The notes under the pieces: model-generated
Database searches by the model: none
Told to the model about the DNA's origin: nothing
Seen by the model: only the letters and a program-made list of their open reading frames with translations
Translations under genes and position numbers: made by a program
Shown: positions 44,726 through 54,067 of the stretch, piece by piece
Layout of the letters: the number at the start of each line of letters is the position of its first letter
Numbering within the stretch: the stretch's first letter is position 1
DNA from: QHXW01 sp963752965
Lineage (GTDB): Bacteria; Acidobacteriota; Terriglobia; Bryobacterales; Bryobacteraceae
Length of the DNA: 64,000 bases
Reading direction: 5' to 3'
Assembly (NCBI GenBank): GCA_963752965.1
Contig: CAVWAJ010000016.1
Span: 868,001 to 932,000, forward strand

Positions 44726-47700
44726 ATGCGCTTCGTTGGTCAGAAAGTCTCGCTCGTTATTTTTGTGTGCCTGCCGTGGCATTTGCAGGCGCAAGATCCC
44801 GTGGGTGTGCTGGAAGGACACGTCATAGACTCGTCCGGTGGGGAAGTGTCGGCTGCCGAAGTCACCGCGAGCAACCGGCAGACTGGCTTCCGTGCCAAAC
44901 AGCGTTCGGCAGATGACGGCTCCTTCCATTTTTCGTCACTGCCGGTCGGTGAGTACGATCTGCACGTAGGAGCGGATGGTTTCGCTGCTTTTACCGCTTC
45001 GGCGATTCGCATCGACATCGGCCGCGCGGTCCGCGTTCCCATCAAGCTCGAAGTGGCGGCCGGCCACAGTGAAGTGAACGTCAGCGGTACCGGCGCGACT
45101 GTGGATCTCGGCCCAACGCTGGGCAACGTCGTATTGTCCCAAGAGGCCGCCGACCTGCCTCTCAATGGCCGTAACCTAACGCAACTAGGGCTGTTACAAC
45201 CAGGGGTCGCGCCCATGACCGGCGGCTTAAACGAAGCCGGCGGCATCGTGCGCGCCAATCAGGCCTACGCCGTGAACGGCCAACGGCCCGAGTCGAATGG
45301 TTATCTGCTCGACGGTGTCTCAAATGCCGACAACGTCAACGGTGGATTCGCCATCCGCGTGCCTGTCGATGCCGTCTCCGAGTTCCGAATCTTGACGTTG
45401 AATGCCCCGGCCGAGTATGGCGACACTAGCGGCGCGACTACCAGTATCGTCACCAAATCGGGCGGCAACGATTTTCACGGCGACTTCTACGAATTCCTGC
45501 GCAATAACGCTGTCGATGCGCGCAACTTCTTCGCAGCGACTGTCGAGCCGCTCCATCAGAACCAGTACGGCGCCACGCTTGGCGGCCCCATCCGTCGCAA
45601 CAAAGATTTCTTCTTCGCTTACTTCGAGGGTTTGCGCAATCGTGCGGGCGTAACCCAGACCGCGATTGTGCCCACGCCTCAGCAGCGCGCGGGCAATTTT
45701 TCAGGCGACAGCGGGCCGCTCATTAACTATTTCACCGGACAACCCGTTCCGGGCAATCAGATTCCCCAGCAGATGATGAATCCGGTCGCCCTCAAGGCGC
45801 TGGCTTACTATCCGCTGGGCAACGTCTCCCCGTCGCTTTATGCCGCAACGGAAGTGGGCACCAACAACTACGACCAGGGTGGATTCCGGCTCGATCACAA
45901 CTTCTCCGCCGGCGACCAGCTCTTCCTGCGTTATGCAACGTCGAGCACCGGCGAAATTGATCCCCTGCCGGTCGCCGGCGCTAACGTGCCCGGGTTTCCG
46001 GTGAGCGACAGCATTCGCACCCAATCGGTCACTGCCTCCGAGACGCACCTGTTCTCCGCCGGAACCCTGCAGACTTTTCGCGCCGCTTTTTTCCGGAACG
46101 ATTTCATTCTCGGCCAGCGCCTCAATGCAACTCCGCCCAGCGCGTTTGGTTTCCAGTACCAGCCGACGCTCGGCATCGCCGCTGGCGCGCCATACCTCAT
46201 CGTCAGCGGCTACGCCAGCATTGGAGACCCGATTACCGGCCCGCAAAACACGTATCAAAATAACTACCAGCTCAGCGATTCCATTTCGGTGACGCGCGGC
46301 CGCCATAGCTTCAAGTTTGGCGGTGAGTTCACACGTACTCAGGTCAATCTCCTGTTTGGTATCGCCACCAACGGTTTCTTCGTATTCGCGCCGTTTCCCT
46401 TCAGTGATTCCTTCGCAAGCTTCCTGACGGGCCAGTCCGTCACCTTCTTCCAGGGTGGTGGTCAATTCGACCGTGCGCTGCGCAACCTCTCCGTGGCAGG
46501 TTACGCGCAGGATGAATGGCGCATCACGCCACACCTCACGTTGAACTACGGCCTGCGCTACGAGATCAACACGCCCTATGTCGATATCCGCAATCGCGTG
46601 AACGAATGGGATCCCGGCGCGCACTCCAAGGTTTATCCGAACGCGCCAACGGGCCTGCTGTTTCCGGGGGATCCCGGCGTGGCGAGAAGCATCGCCCCGA
46701 ATTACTACAAGGCGTTCATGCCGCGCATCGGTATCGCTTGGGACCCCACTGGGAGCGGTCGTACTACCATCCGCGCCGGATACGGCATCTTCTACGACCC
46801 GTTCACCAACGGCGTGGGCGGGCCGCTGCAAGCGCCGGTGAGTGCGCTCCCTTGGACACAGGCGTACCAACTGCCTGGCCCAGGTTTCAACATCGCCAAT
46901 CCCTACGGCAATTCCGCGCCACCCTTCGGTACTGGCAATTTCGTCCAGCCGGCCACCGTCCTCACCGTGGACCAATTCGCGCGCCCGCCTTACGCCCAGA
47001 ACTGGAACATTTCCATCGAGCACATCCTCGGCAAGAACTACTTGTTGGACGTGCGCTACGTCGGTAACAAAGGCACGCGCCTGCCGCGCATGATTGAGGC
47101 CGATCCGACGCTCTACAATCCGAACGTCAACGCCAACAATGTCGACCGGTATCGCATCTATGCCGGCTGCCCCAGCAATCCGAATGATCCGTGCAACTTC
47201 GCTTCCGTAGGCTTAGTCAGCGACATTGCGAATTCCACTTATCATGCCGGCCAGCTTTCTCTATCCCGCCACTTCGCGGCCGGCCTGGGCTTCCAGGCTT
47301 CCTATTGGTATTCCAAAACCCTCGACGACGTCTCCTCCTTCAACGTCTCCGGCTCCGCGCCGACCGATGTCTCCGGTGAAAATGATCTCGCACAGAATCC
47401 GTTCAACCTCCGTGCCGAGCATGGCCCGTCGCTGTTCGACGCGCGGCAGCGATTGTCTCTCAGTGGCAGTTACGAGCTGCCACGATGGTCGGGTGCGCCC
47501 CATGCAGCGGCTCTATTGATCAACGGCTGGCAGTTCAACGGCATCGGCAGCTTTTCCACCGGAACACCGTTCACCGTTTACGACAGCGCGAACGTGTCGC
47601 TTCAGGGCCAGGCGCCGGAAATCAGCGGCTTCTACTCCAGCCGGCCGGATTTGATCTCCAATCCGAACGCTGGCCCGCACACGCCGAACCAGTGGGTGAA

Positions 47701-47989
47701 CCCCAGTGACTTCCTGCGGCTCAATCCAAATACGCAAGGTGGCCAGTTCGGCAACGAAGGCCGCAACGTGGTTCGCGGCCCCGGCATCGCCGATCTCGAT
47801 CTCTCGCTCTTCAAGACTTTCTCCGTCGGCGAGAGCAAGCGCATCCAGTTCCGCGCCGAGACTTTCAACGTGTTGAATCACCCCAATTTCCAGTTACCGC
47901 AAAACGATATCTCGTCGCCCGAATTCGGCCAAATCCTCGAAGCCGCGCCACCGCGTCTGTTCCAGTTGGCGCTAAAATTCGTGTTCTAG
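44726..47989 (+). CDS. Oar-like TonB-dependent outer membrane receptor
   Basis: A 1087-residue protein. Signal peptide (residues 1-23), then a carboxypeptidase-regulatory-like beta domain (GHVIDSSGGEVSAAEVTA to VGADGFAAF, residues 29-100), a plug with VVLSQEAADLPLNGRNLTQL and a long barrel with repeated aromatic strands (e.g. YAQNWNISIEH, LDVRYVGNKGTRLPR) ending in aromatic FVF. This layout is the very common acidobacterial Oar/TonB receptor. The stop is 3 bases before the ATG of the selenoprotein-like gene, so both are almost certainly on one transcript. Its ligand is unknown; the neighbour raises the idea of a halogenated aromatic compound. Confidence 0.9.
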   Translation: MRFVGQKVSLVIFVCLPWHLQAQDPVGVLEGHVIDSSGGEVSAAEVTASNRQTGFRAKQRSADDGSFHFSSLPVGEYDLHVGADGFAAFTASAIRIDIGRAVRVPIKLEVAAGHSEVNVSGTGATVDLGPTLGNVVLSQEAADLPLNGRNLTQLGLLQPGVAPMTGGLNEAGGIVRANQAYAVNGQRPESNGYLLDGVSNADNVNGGFAIRVPVDAVSEFRILTLNAPAEYGDTSGATTSIVTKSGGNDFHGDFYEFLRNNAVDARNFFAATVEPLHQNQYGATLGGPIRRNKDFFFAYFEGLRNRAGVTQTAIVPTPQQRAGNFSGDSGPLINYFTGQPVPGNQIPQQMMNPVALKALAYYPLGNVSPSLYAATEVGTNNYDQGGFRLDHNFSAGDQLFLRYATSSTGEIDPLPVAGANVPGFPVSDSIRTQSVTASETHLFSAGTLQTFRAAFFRNDFILGQRLNATPPSAFGFQYQPTLGIAAGAPYLIVSGYASIGDPITGPQNTYQNNYQLSDSISVTRGRHSFKFGGEFTRTQVNLLFGIATNGFFVFAPFPFSDSFASFLTGQSVTFFQGGGQFDRALRNLSVAGYAQDEWRITPHLTLNYGLRYEINTPYVDIRNRVNEWDPGAHSKVYPNAPTGLLFPGDPGVARSIAPNYYKAFMPRIGIAWDPTGSGRTTIRAGYGIFYDPFTNGVGGPLQAPVSALPWTQAYQLPGPGFNIANPYGNSAPPFGTGNFVQPATVLTVDQFARPPYAQNWNISIEHILGKNYLLDVRYVGNKGTRLPRMIEADPTLYNPNVNANNVDRYRIYAGCPSNPNDPCNFASVGLVSDIANSTYHAGQLSLSRHFAAGLGFQASYWYSKTLDDVSSFNVSGSAPTDVSGENDLAQNPFNLRAEHGPSLFDARQRLSLSGSYELPRWSGAPHAAALLINGWQFNGIGSFSTGTPFTVYDSANVSLQGQAPEISGFYSSRPDLISNPNAGPHTPNQWVNPSDFLRLNPNTQGGQFGNEGRNVVRGPGIADLDLSLFKTFSVGESKRIQFRAETFNVLNHPNFQLPQNDISSPEFGQILEAAPPRLFQLALKFVF

Positions 47990-47992
47990 ACT

Positions 47993-48712
47993 ATGCGGAT
48001 ACTGAAGTTCTTCGGTTTCGGACTGGCTGGACTGGCGGCGCTTTACTGCGTGGCATGTGCCGGCATCTACACCGCCATGTGCCAGCCGCCGGAACGCTTC
48101 GGCGCCATCATGTCGCACGTTCCCGGCGTCGCATTCTTGATTCTGCCGTTCCGGCCATTCTGGATGTCGGCGCGCGCCGGAAGTCTTAAAGTGGGCGACG
48201 CCGCTCCGGATTTCGAACTGCCCACACTGGATCACAGCCGCATCGTCAGGCTGTCTTCCGAATATCGATCGAAACCGGTCGTGCTCATTTTCGGGAGTTA
48301 CACTTGACCGCCATTCCGCCGGGAGGTTCCCGCGCTCAACAAGTTGTACGAGTCGTATCGCGATCGCGCGGCGTTCTACGTCGTTTACATCCAGGAAGCG
48401 CATCCGACCGACCTTTGGACGACGGAATCCAACGTGAAAGATGGTGTGTTGTTCGCCTCAGCACACACCGACGGTGAGCGCAGTACGACGGCTTCGGCCT
48501 GTGTCCGCAAGCTGGGGATTCACATTCCCGCAATCCTGGACAGTATCGAAAACAAGACCGAACGAGCCTACACAGGCTGGCCGGACCGCATATATATGAT
48601 CGGAACTGATGGTCGCGTGGCTTTCAAAACAGCGCCAGGACCGTATGGGTTTTCAACGAGGGGTTTGCAGCAGGAGCTGGAAGGCACGGCTCAGCCAGCA
48701 AACACGAAGTGA
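47993..48712 (+). CDS. Iodothyronine-deiodinase-like selenoprotein (in-frame TGA read as selenocysteine)
   Basis: A 239-residue frame containing one TGA at 48305-48307 (residue 105). One membrane helix (residues 4-28) leads to a thioredoxin-fold domain (VGDAAPDFELPTLDHSRIV). The stretch IFGSYT-TGA-PPFRRE fits the deiodinase motif FGSxTUPPF exactly, and VVYIQEAHPTDLW downstream is almost the vertebrate deiodinase motif IYIEEAHPSDGW, in the same frame. A bacterial SECIS-like hairpin follows the TGA. Deiodinases remove halogen from aromatic rings reductively. It is tightly coupled to the TonB receptor gene. Selenium genes (selA, selB, selC, selD) are not in this window. A frame with a true stop would leave both halves without sense. 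Confidence 0.86.
48308..48335 (+). promoter_or_regulatory. Bacterial SECIS-like hairpin for selenocysteine insertion
   Basis: The hairpin CGGG-AGGTT-CCCG (48320-48332, extending with a bulge to 48318/48335) puts an AGGTT apical loop 16 bases after the TGA. The E. coli fdhF element has an AGGUCU loop 17 bases after its UGA. Size, distance and loop guanines all fit a SelB-binding bacterial SECIS. Folded by eye. Confidence 0.72.
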
Positions 48713-48725
48713 GCGGAGAGGTGCG

Positions 48726-48755
48726 GGCCGCGAGAGGAAAACGTCGCTCGCGGCC
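48726..48755. terminator. Hairpin between convergent genes, terminator-like
   Basis: The perfect 9-bp arms GGCCGCGAG and CTCGCGGCC enclose a 12-base loop, placed between the stops of the selenoprotein-like gene and the STAS gene. There is no T run on either side, so it is a GC hairpin that may slow or end transcription in both directions rather than a standard intrinsic terminator. Confidence 0.42.
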
Positions 48756-48766
48756 GCGCGGAATTG

Positions 48767-49111
48767 TTACGCGAAACTCCGAATGGCTCCCGCTTCGTCG
48801 TCGTGCACGTCGAAAACCGTGTATAGCTTGGTGATCTGCAGGAGGTCCTTGACCCTTTTGGTCAGCCCTAACAGTTTCAATGTACCGCCGTGATTGGCGA
48901 CCGTCGTGAACCCGGAAACCAGCTCGCCGATACCCGAGCTGTCAATGTAGGAGACTTCGCCAAGATTGAGCAGGATTTTCTTCTGGCCCTTGCTCACCAT
49001 GTCGCGCAGCGTATCGCGCAGCGCGCTCGATCCTTCACCCAGCGTGATCCGGCCCGCAACGTCCAGAACACTCACATCTCCCACCTGACGCGAACTTAAC
49101 TTAACACTCAC
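48767..49111 (-). CDS. STAS-domain anti-sigma factor antagonist
   Basis: A 114-residue STAS protein with VSVLDVAGRITLGEGSSALRD and the phosphorylation loop VSYIDSSGIGELV, whose second Ser is the site phosphorylated by RsbW-type kinases. The GTG start has AGGAGG upstream. It follows the RsbW-like gene by 34 bases, making a partner-switching pair. No general-stress sigma factor is next to them. Confidence 0.9.
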   Translation of the reverse strand: MSVKLSSRQVGDVSVLDVAGRITLGEGSSALRDTLRDMVSKGQKKILLNLGEVSYIDSSGIGELVSGFTTVANHGGTLKLLGLTKRVKDLLQITKLYTVFDVHDDEAGAIRSFA

Positions 49112-49145
49112 TTCCGTCGACCTCCTAGCTCAGAGCTTGTGCCAT

Positions 49146-49586
49146 TCATTTCCGTTCTAGATACTTCACCAGTGTGACCTCGGTGCCGAGCGGACTCAGC
49201 CGGCGAACCTGAAGCTCATCCATGAACGCCCGGATAAGGAACATGCCCCGCCCCGAAAAACGAAGAAGATTCTGGTCCGCCAGCGGATCCGGTATTTTCT
49301 CCAAATCGAAACCCTTCCCCTGATCCGCGATCGTCACCGTCAGCCGGTCGGGCGCTTTCGACACCGACACGTGAACCTTCTTATGCGCGCTGTATTGATT
49401 GCCATGAACCACGGCATTCACCATGGATTCGCGCACCGCCATTCCAATCTTGTGTAAGTCCTCTTCCGGGAAACCAGCCTTCTGGGCCAGATCGAGCACA
49501 AGGTTTTCGGCGCTGTCCACGCTATCCAGGGTTGAATCCAAAAACTCATCCACCGTTTCGGCTTCGCCGCCAGTGTTCTTTCCCAT
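49146..49586 (-). CDS. RsbW-like anti-sigma factor / serine kinase
   Basis: A 146-residue GHKL-type ATPase. N-box VRESMVNAVVHGNQYSAHK and the G-boxes IADQGKGFDLEKIPDP and GRGMFLIRAFMDEL are as in RsbW and SpoIIAB. Such proteins phosphorylate a STAS antagonist and bind a sigma factor. The STAS gene directly downstream is the likely partner. It lacks membrane parts. The sigma factor it controls is not identified in this window; the ECF-like one at 11.8 kb has its own ZAS protein. Confidence 0.88.
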   Translation of the reverse strand: MGKNTGGEAETVDEFLDSTLDSVDSAENLVLDLAQKAGFPEEDLHKIGMAVRESMVNAVVHGNQYSAHKKVHVSVSKAPDRLTVTIADQGKGFDLEKIPDPLADQNLLRFSGRGMFLIRAFMDELQVRRLSPLGTEVTLVKYLERK

Positions 49587-49683
49587 ATGTAAGCTGGCCC
49601 CAGCGTGGCCAAGTCGAATCGCTACAATACCCTGCCGATAGAAGGAAAGTCAAGAGTGCCCGCCGCCCTGTCAAGAGGCTCGC

Positions 49684-50202
49684 CTACTTGGACTTGCCGA
49701 GCATGTGGTCCAGCTCGGAAAACAGATCGCGGCCTTCGAAAATTCCCTTCGTGAGCGGATTATAAGGATAGTCATTTTGAATGATTCCCTGCGCGTCGAT
49801 GATGAACAGGTGCGGCACATGGATGTCCGCATTTTGGGGAGTCGCCTTGAAGTACGAAATGGAGACCTGCCCCGTGTCATACAAAACCGGCACGGTGACC
49901 TTGTGGTCCGCGATGTATTTACGCACCGTATCCAGCGTGTCCGGCGGATTCACAATCGTCAAAGCCGCCACCCGGCCGTGATACTTGGAAACGATCTCTT
50001 CCAGGACGGGTGCAAAATCCGCGCAGTGCTCGCAGCTTGTCTTGATGATCTCGACGAGCAGGATTTTTCCGCGGTAGTCCTGCGGGTCGTGCTGCTTGAA
50101 GTTCACATCCATCAGCGAGAAGCCGGGAGCGCGGCGGCCGGAAAGCTCGCCGGAGGCCATCAGACTGGCGGCCAAGGCCAGCACGCAGACGAAGATTCGC
50201 AT
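49684..50202 (-). CDS. TlpA-like thioredoxin-fold protein, exported
   Basis: A 172-residue protein with a signal peptide (IFVCVLALAASLMASGE) and an AhpC/TlpA-type domain: RAPGFSLMDVNFKQ, then the redox site KTSCEHCADF (CxxC) and a later VPHLFIIDAQGII with the cis-Pro. It probably works as a periplasmic disulfide reductase. The ATG at 50202 gives a clean signal peptide. It is upstream of the RsbW/STAS pair on the same strand with 97 bases between. Confidence 0.85.
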   Translation of the reverse strand: MRIFVCVLALAASLMASGELSGRRAPGFSLMDVNFKQHDPQDYRGKILLVEIIKTSCEHCADFAPVLEEIVSKYHGRVAALTIVNPPDTLDTVRKYIADHKVTVPVLYDTGQVSISYFKATPQNADIHVPHLFIIDAQGIIQNDYPYNPLTKGIFEGRDLFSELDHMLGKSK

Positions 50203-50244
50203 GAATCTCAACTTAACATGTTGTCCATCGGCCGGGGGCGGGCG

Positions 50245-50643
50245 TCACAACGACGCGGTTCTGGCGGAGAACTTCTGTAGTTCGGAGTTCAGGTTGCCCA
50301 ATGCAATCCGGCAGGCAGCAAAATCACCCGCGGCGGCACTACGCTCGATACTCTTCATCAGCGCTGCCAACGCGACCGCGCCTACATTGGCACACGCGCC
50401 CTTCACATAGTGGGCCAGGCGGGCGCAGCGAATACTATCAGCGTGCTCGACTGCATCCATCAGCGCCGGAATCTGCGAACTGGCGTCATCAACCAGGGCA
50501 GCCGCCAGCTCTCGCATCAGGCCGGCGTCTTCCATGCAGATGTTCCGCAATTGGTCTATGTCAAAGATGGAGGCTTCGGTAAGGTCTGGCATCCGCTTTT
50601 CGTCACTAGCCTCATGTTGCCCGATGGACGATCCCGAGGCCAT
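50245..50643 (-). CDS. Histidine phosphotransfer (Hpt) domain protein
   Basis: A 132-residue helical protein with the Hpt motif ARLAHYVKGACANVGA, where His is the phosphate carrier and the following Lys-Gly is conserved. MRELAAALVDDASSQIPALMDAV before it is the typical helix. A shorter start at 50592 gives the domain alone. Such proteins pass phosphate between response regulators in phosphorelays; no kinase or regulator gene is nearby. Confidence 0.8.
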   Translation of the reverse strand: MASGSSIGQHEASDEKRMPDLTEASIFDIDQLRNICMEDAGLMRELAAALVDDASSQIPALMDAVEHADSIRCARLAHYVKGACANVGAVALAALMKSIERSAAAGDFAACRIALGNLNSELQKFSARTASL

Positions 50644-50713
50644 CAGCGAAATGCCTTAGGTACACCAGAAGACTAAATACGTCACATCTGGCCGACACTA
50701 GGCCACCGCCCTA

Positions 50714-53143
50714 TCACTCGTGCCTGAGGGCCTCCAGCGGAGAGATGCGCGCAGCGCGGCGAGCCGGGAGGAAACATGCTGCCAACGCCACCATCAGCAG
50801 GACACCTGTAACAGCAGCGATTATGCGGGGATCACCGGGGACTACCTCGTAGAGCAGGCTGGCCAGCACACGCCTGCCCGCAAGCGCAATGACGACGCCG
50901 GCCACCAGACCGGCGATGACCGGTCCCATGGTCTGCCGGATCAGCATTACGTAGAGATCCTTCGCCCGAGCGCCCAGCGCCATCCGCACGCCCATTTCGT
51001 TTCTCCGCCGCGTTACGGAATACGACACCATGCCGTAGATCCCCAGGGCCGCCAGCAGCAAGGCTGTTCCGGCGAATGTCGAAATCAACAGCATCTGGAA
51101 CCGCCGTTGAGCGAGAGACTCGGCCAGCACCTCTTGCATCGTATGAAGCTCCGGCAACGGCACGTCGGGATCCACGCCGTGCACGGCCGCGCGCATCGCG
51201 CCGGCGATGGATCTCGGGTCGCCGGCGGCGCGCGCAACCAGCTCCACTTGCCGTGGCGCCCAATCCCAGTACGGCCGGTACACGATCGCTACAGCCGGCT
51301 TGTGCGGTTCCGCGAGCACGTCACCCACGACGCCAATGACCTCCCGGTTCGTTTCGTTACTGACGAAATGCCGCCCCACGGCATTTCCTCCCGGCCAGAG
51401 CACTTGCGCCACACGTTCGGAAATAACTGCGACGTGGCGCCGACGGTCGCTGGCGCTGAAGGTACGCCCCGCGAGAAGCGGGATTCCCATGGTGTGAAAA
51501 TAGCCGGCGCTTGTGAAGCGCACGTTCACCATCGGCCACTCCGTAAACGGACGCTGGTCGCCGGGGAGCGATACGGCATCGACCCAGGTTTCGCCAGTGA
51601 GGGGCAGGGCGGTCACGATTGCGGCCGACTCCACACCAGGCTGGGTACTTAGGTGATCCAGTACGCGCTCGTGGAACGCGTTGCGTTGGTCATCTTCCTT
51701 GTACTTCGCCCAGGGAATCTGTACCTCCCCGGCCAGAACAGTCGGCGCACGAAAGCCCTTTTCGGCGCTTATTAACCGCGCGAAGCTGCTCATCAGCAGC
51801 GCCGCCGTAGTGAGCAGGACCACGCTCAGGCCCACCTCCGCCGTGACCAGGCCTGCCCGCAGCCGGGTTCCGGCCGTCCCACCGCCAATCGTGCGGCCGC
51901 CAGCCTTCAATGCGTCCTGCGGATCCACGCGCGCGGCACGCCATGCCGGCGCCAGACCGAACAGCAATCCCGTCCCGATGGTGATGATCAGCGCGAACAG
52001 GAGTACCCAGGGATCGAGCTGCACCTCGTCTAATCGCGGGATATCTACCGGCGCGCTTCTGATGAAGGCGCCGAGGCCCGCGGCCGCCAGGGCCACACCC
52101 AGCACTCCGCCAATCAACGCCAGCAACACCGTCTCAATGAGCGCCTGGCGCACGAGCTGCCCACCGCTCGCGCCGAGCGCGATGCGAACGGCCGCATCTC
52201 TGGCCCTCCTCTCAGCCCGCGCGAGCAGCAGGTTCGCCAAATTCACACAAGCGATCAGCAGCACCATTCCGACGGCGGCAAGCAGCAAAAAAAGAGCGCG
52301 GCGCGAATTGCCGACAATGGAATCGAGCATTGGAATCACCGACGCCCGAAGCTCGACCTTTTCGCCGGACATCTTTACAAGCTGCGCCGCGACCACGTTC
52401 AACTCAGCGAGGGCGCGCCCGGGCGGCACACCCCGTTTCAGCCTCGCGATCACCGTGTAGTTGAAGTTGCCCATCAGCTCCTTCAACTCGTCAGCTTCGA
52501 AGACCAGAGGCCGGAACACTTCCGGTTTCGACGACGCGACCTGGCCTATGTCCAGCACACGGGCGCTGGGAAACTTGAACCACGGTGGCAGAACGCCGAT
52601 GACTGTGTAGGCCTGGCTGTCGAGCTGAATGGTCTTACCCACGATGCCCGCGTCGGCCTGGAACCGCCGCTGCCAGAGCGAATCCGTGATCACAGCCACG
52701 CTGTCGCGACCGGACTGGTCTTCGCCACTAGCGAACGTCCGCCCCAGCCTTGGCCTAGCACCCAGAGTGTCGAACAGATCCGCAGAGACGCGTGCGATAT
52801 CCAACTGCTCCGGCTCGCCGGCCCCGGTCAGGGCCGCGCTCCCAACCGCCACGGCAGAAATCCGCTCGAACGAAGAAGTGCGCGCGCGCCATTCCGTGAA
52901 GTGGCGTGCGCTCACTGGAAGGGTCGGATACGTCTGCGCCATAGCCGGGATGACCTCCCGCAGAGCGACAAGACGATCCGCATCAGTATAGGGCAAGGGC
53001 CGGAGAAGGACACCGTTCACAATTGAAAAAATCGAGGTGTTCGCGCCCACCCCGAGCGCAACGGTTAAGATTGCCACCGCTCCAATACCCGGTTCGTGGC
53101 AAAGCATGCGCGCAGCATAGCGGAGATCTTTCCAGGTACTCAT
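50714..53143 (-). CDS. MacB/FtsX-type permease of the acidobacterial ADOP family
   Basis: An 809-residue protein with the ADOP layout: DLRYAARMLCHEPGIGAVAILTVALGVGANTSIFSIVNGVLL at the N-terminus (helix 1), a MacB periplasmic domain, two or three helices around residue 280 (FLLLAAVGMVLLIACVNLANLLLARAERRARDAAVRIALGAS), a second periplasmic domain and a last FtsX block (YSVTRRRNEMGVRMALGARAKDLYVM). The two FtsX halves are duplicated. No ATPase gene is adjacent, as usual for this family. It resembles the interrupted copy at 55.4 kb. Confidence 0.9.
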   Translation of the reverse strand: MSTWKDLRYAARMLCHEPGIGAVAILTVALGVGANTSIFSIVNGVLLRPLPYTDADRLVALREVIPAMAQTYPTLPVSARHFTEWRARTSSFERISAVAVGSAALTGAGEPEQLDIARVSADLFDTLGARPRLGRTFASGEDQSGRDSVAVITDSLWQRRFQADAGIVGKTIQLDSQAYTVIGVLPPWFKFPSARVLDIGQVASSKPEVFRPLVFEADELKELMGNFNYTVIARLKRGVPPGRALAELNVVAAQLVKMSGEKVELRASVIPMLDSIVGNSRRALFLLLAAVGMVLLIACVNLANLLLARAERRARDAAVRIALGASGGQLVRQALIETVLLALIGGVLGVALAAAGLGAFIRSAPVDIPRLDEVQLDPWVLLFALIITIGTGLLFGLAPAWRAARVDPQDALKAGGRTIGGGTAGTRLRAGLVTAEVGLSVVLLTTAALLMSSFARLISAEKGFRAPTVLAGEVQIPWAKYKEDDQRNAFHERVLDHLSTQPGVESAAIVTALPLTGETWVDAVSLPGDQRPFTEWPMVNVRFTSAGYFHTMGIPLLAGRTFSASDRRRHVAVISERVAQVLWPGGNAVGRHFVSNETNREVIGVVGDVLAEPHKPAVAIVYRPYWDWAPRQVELVARAAGDPRSIAGAMRAAVHGVDPDVPLPELHTMQEVLAESLAQRRFQMLLISTFAGTALLLAALGIYGMVSYSVTRRRNEMGVRMALGARAKDLYVMLIRQTMGPVIAGLVAGVVIALAGRRVLASLLYEVVPGDPRIIAAVTGVLLMVALAACFLPARRAARISPLEALRHE

Positions 53144-53203
53144 GTCTGTTCCTTCACGAAAAGATACGAGTTCAGAAACACGAAAGTTCGCAGGTCACAT
53201 GCG

Positions 53204-54067
53204 TCAGACCTGCCGGTCAGATCGTCCGCACGCATCGAGAAAGTGCCTGACCCGCGTCCGAATCTCGTGAAGGTGCGTGAATAGGCTCACATGTTCGCCG
53301 CCCTCAATGGCGAGTAGTTCCGCTCCTGGCACCCTATCGGCCAACCCTTTTGCCTGTGCGAACGGCACGGCCTGGTCCGCGGTACCGTGCACCACCAGCA
53401 AAGGAACGGAAATCTGTTCCAGCGGATAGCTGAAGGGCAGGCGAGAATAGACAATGTCGTTTTGAGTCCCGGGCAGCCTCTGCGCCATCTGGTCCATCGT
53501 GCTCAACTGCAACGCCAGCAGCAGCGGCCCCGCCTCCGGGTCGTTGAGTGTGCGCGCTCGCAACGCCGGGTCGGGAATAGAGCGGCGAGCCGCGGCGTCC
53601 GGGTGAATGGCAGCTCTTCTTCGCATGGGTGCGACCAGTGCCGGAAAGCGCGCCATCAACTTCAGCAGATGAAACTTGAACGGCAGGCGCACGTTCAATT
53701 GCGCACTACACGCGGAGATCATCACTAGCCCCCGGCAGCGGTCCCGGTGGCGTAGGGCGAACTGGAGCGCGCACTGGCCTCCGCCGGATATCGCGATGAC
53801 TGCCGCCTGCGAAACGCTGAGCTCGTCCAACACGTCCGCGCAGAGATCCGCCTGCGCCTCGGGCGTTTCCCCTAGCGCGAGCGGTGTCCCGAGATATCCG
53901 GGACGCGAAATAGCGACGAATCGGCACTCGGACGTGCCGGCGGCCGCGCTCGCGAGCAGGACGCCCTGATCGTACCCGCCCATCGCTCCATGGAGCAGCA
54001 GTACTGCCGGTCCCTCGCCCCATACGGCGCATTCGACAACCCCTCGCCGAGTCTCGAGCATGACCAT
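53204..54067 (-). CDS. Alpha/beta-hydrolase fold protein
   Basis: A 287-residue protein with the fold's blocks: AVLLLHGAMGGYDQG (oxyanion region), VIAISGGGQCALQFALRH with the nucleophile Ser, VHGTADQAVPF with the acid Asp and IEGGEHVSLF with the catalytic His. The substrate is unknown; it resembles small esterases and haloperoxidase-like members. It is upstream of the ADOP permease gene on the same strand, 60 bases away. Confidence 0.87.
   Translation of the reverse strand: MVMLETRRGVVECAVWGEGPAVLLLHGAMGGYDQGVLLASAAAGTSECRFVAISRPGYLGTPLALGETPEAQADLCADVLDELSVSQAAVIAISGGGQCALQFALRHRDRCRGLVMISACSAQLNVRLPFKFHLLKLMARFPALVAPMRRRAAIHPDAAARRSIPDPALRARTLNDPEAGPLLLALQLSTMDQMAQRLPGTQNDIVYSRLPFSYPLEQISVPLLVVHGTADQAVPFAQAKGLADRVPGAELLAIEGGEHVSLFTHLHEIRTRVRHFLDACGRSDRQV

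Noticed and set aside
45701..47023. A 440-codon open frame antisense to the TonB receptor
   Set aside because: Reverse-frame artefact of high GC; no ribosome-binding site and no recognisable domain.
48305..48307. The TGA as a true stop, giving a truncated thioredoxin-like protein and a separate downstream gene
   Set aside because: Frame and similarity continue without a break across the TGA, the motif places selenocysteine there, and a SECIS-like hairpin follows. A sequencing error would not create that hairpin.
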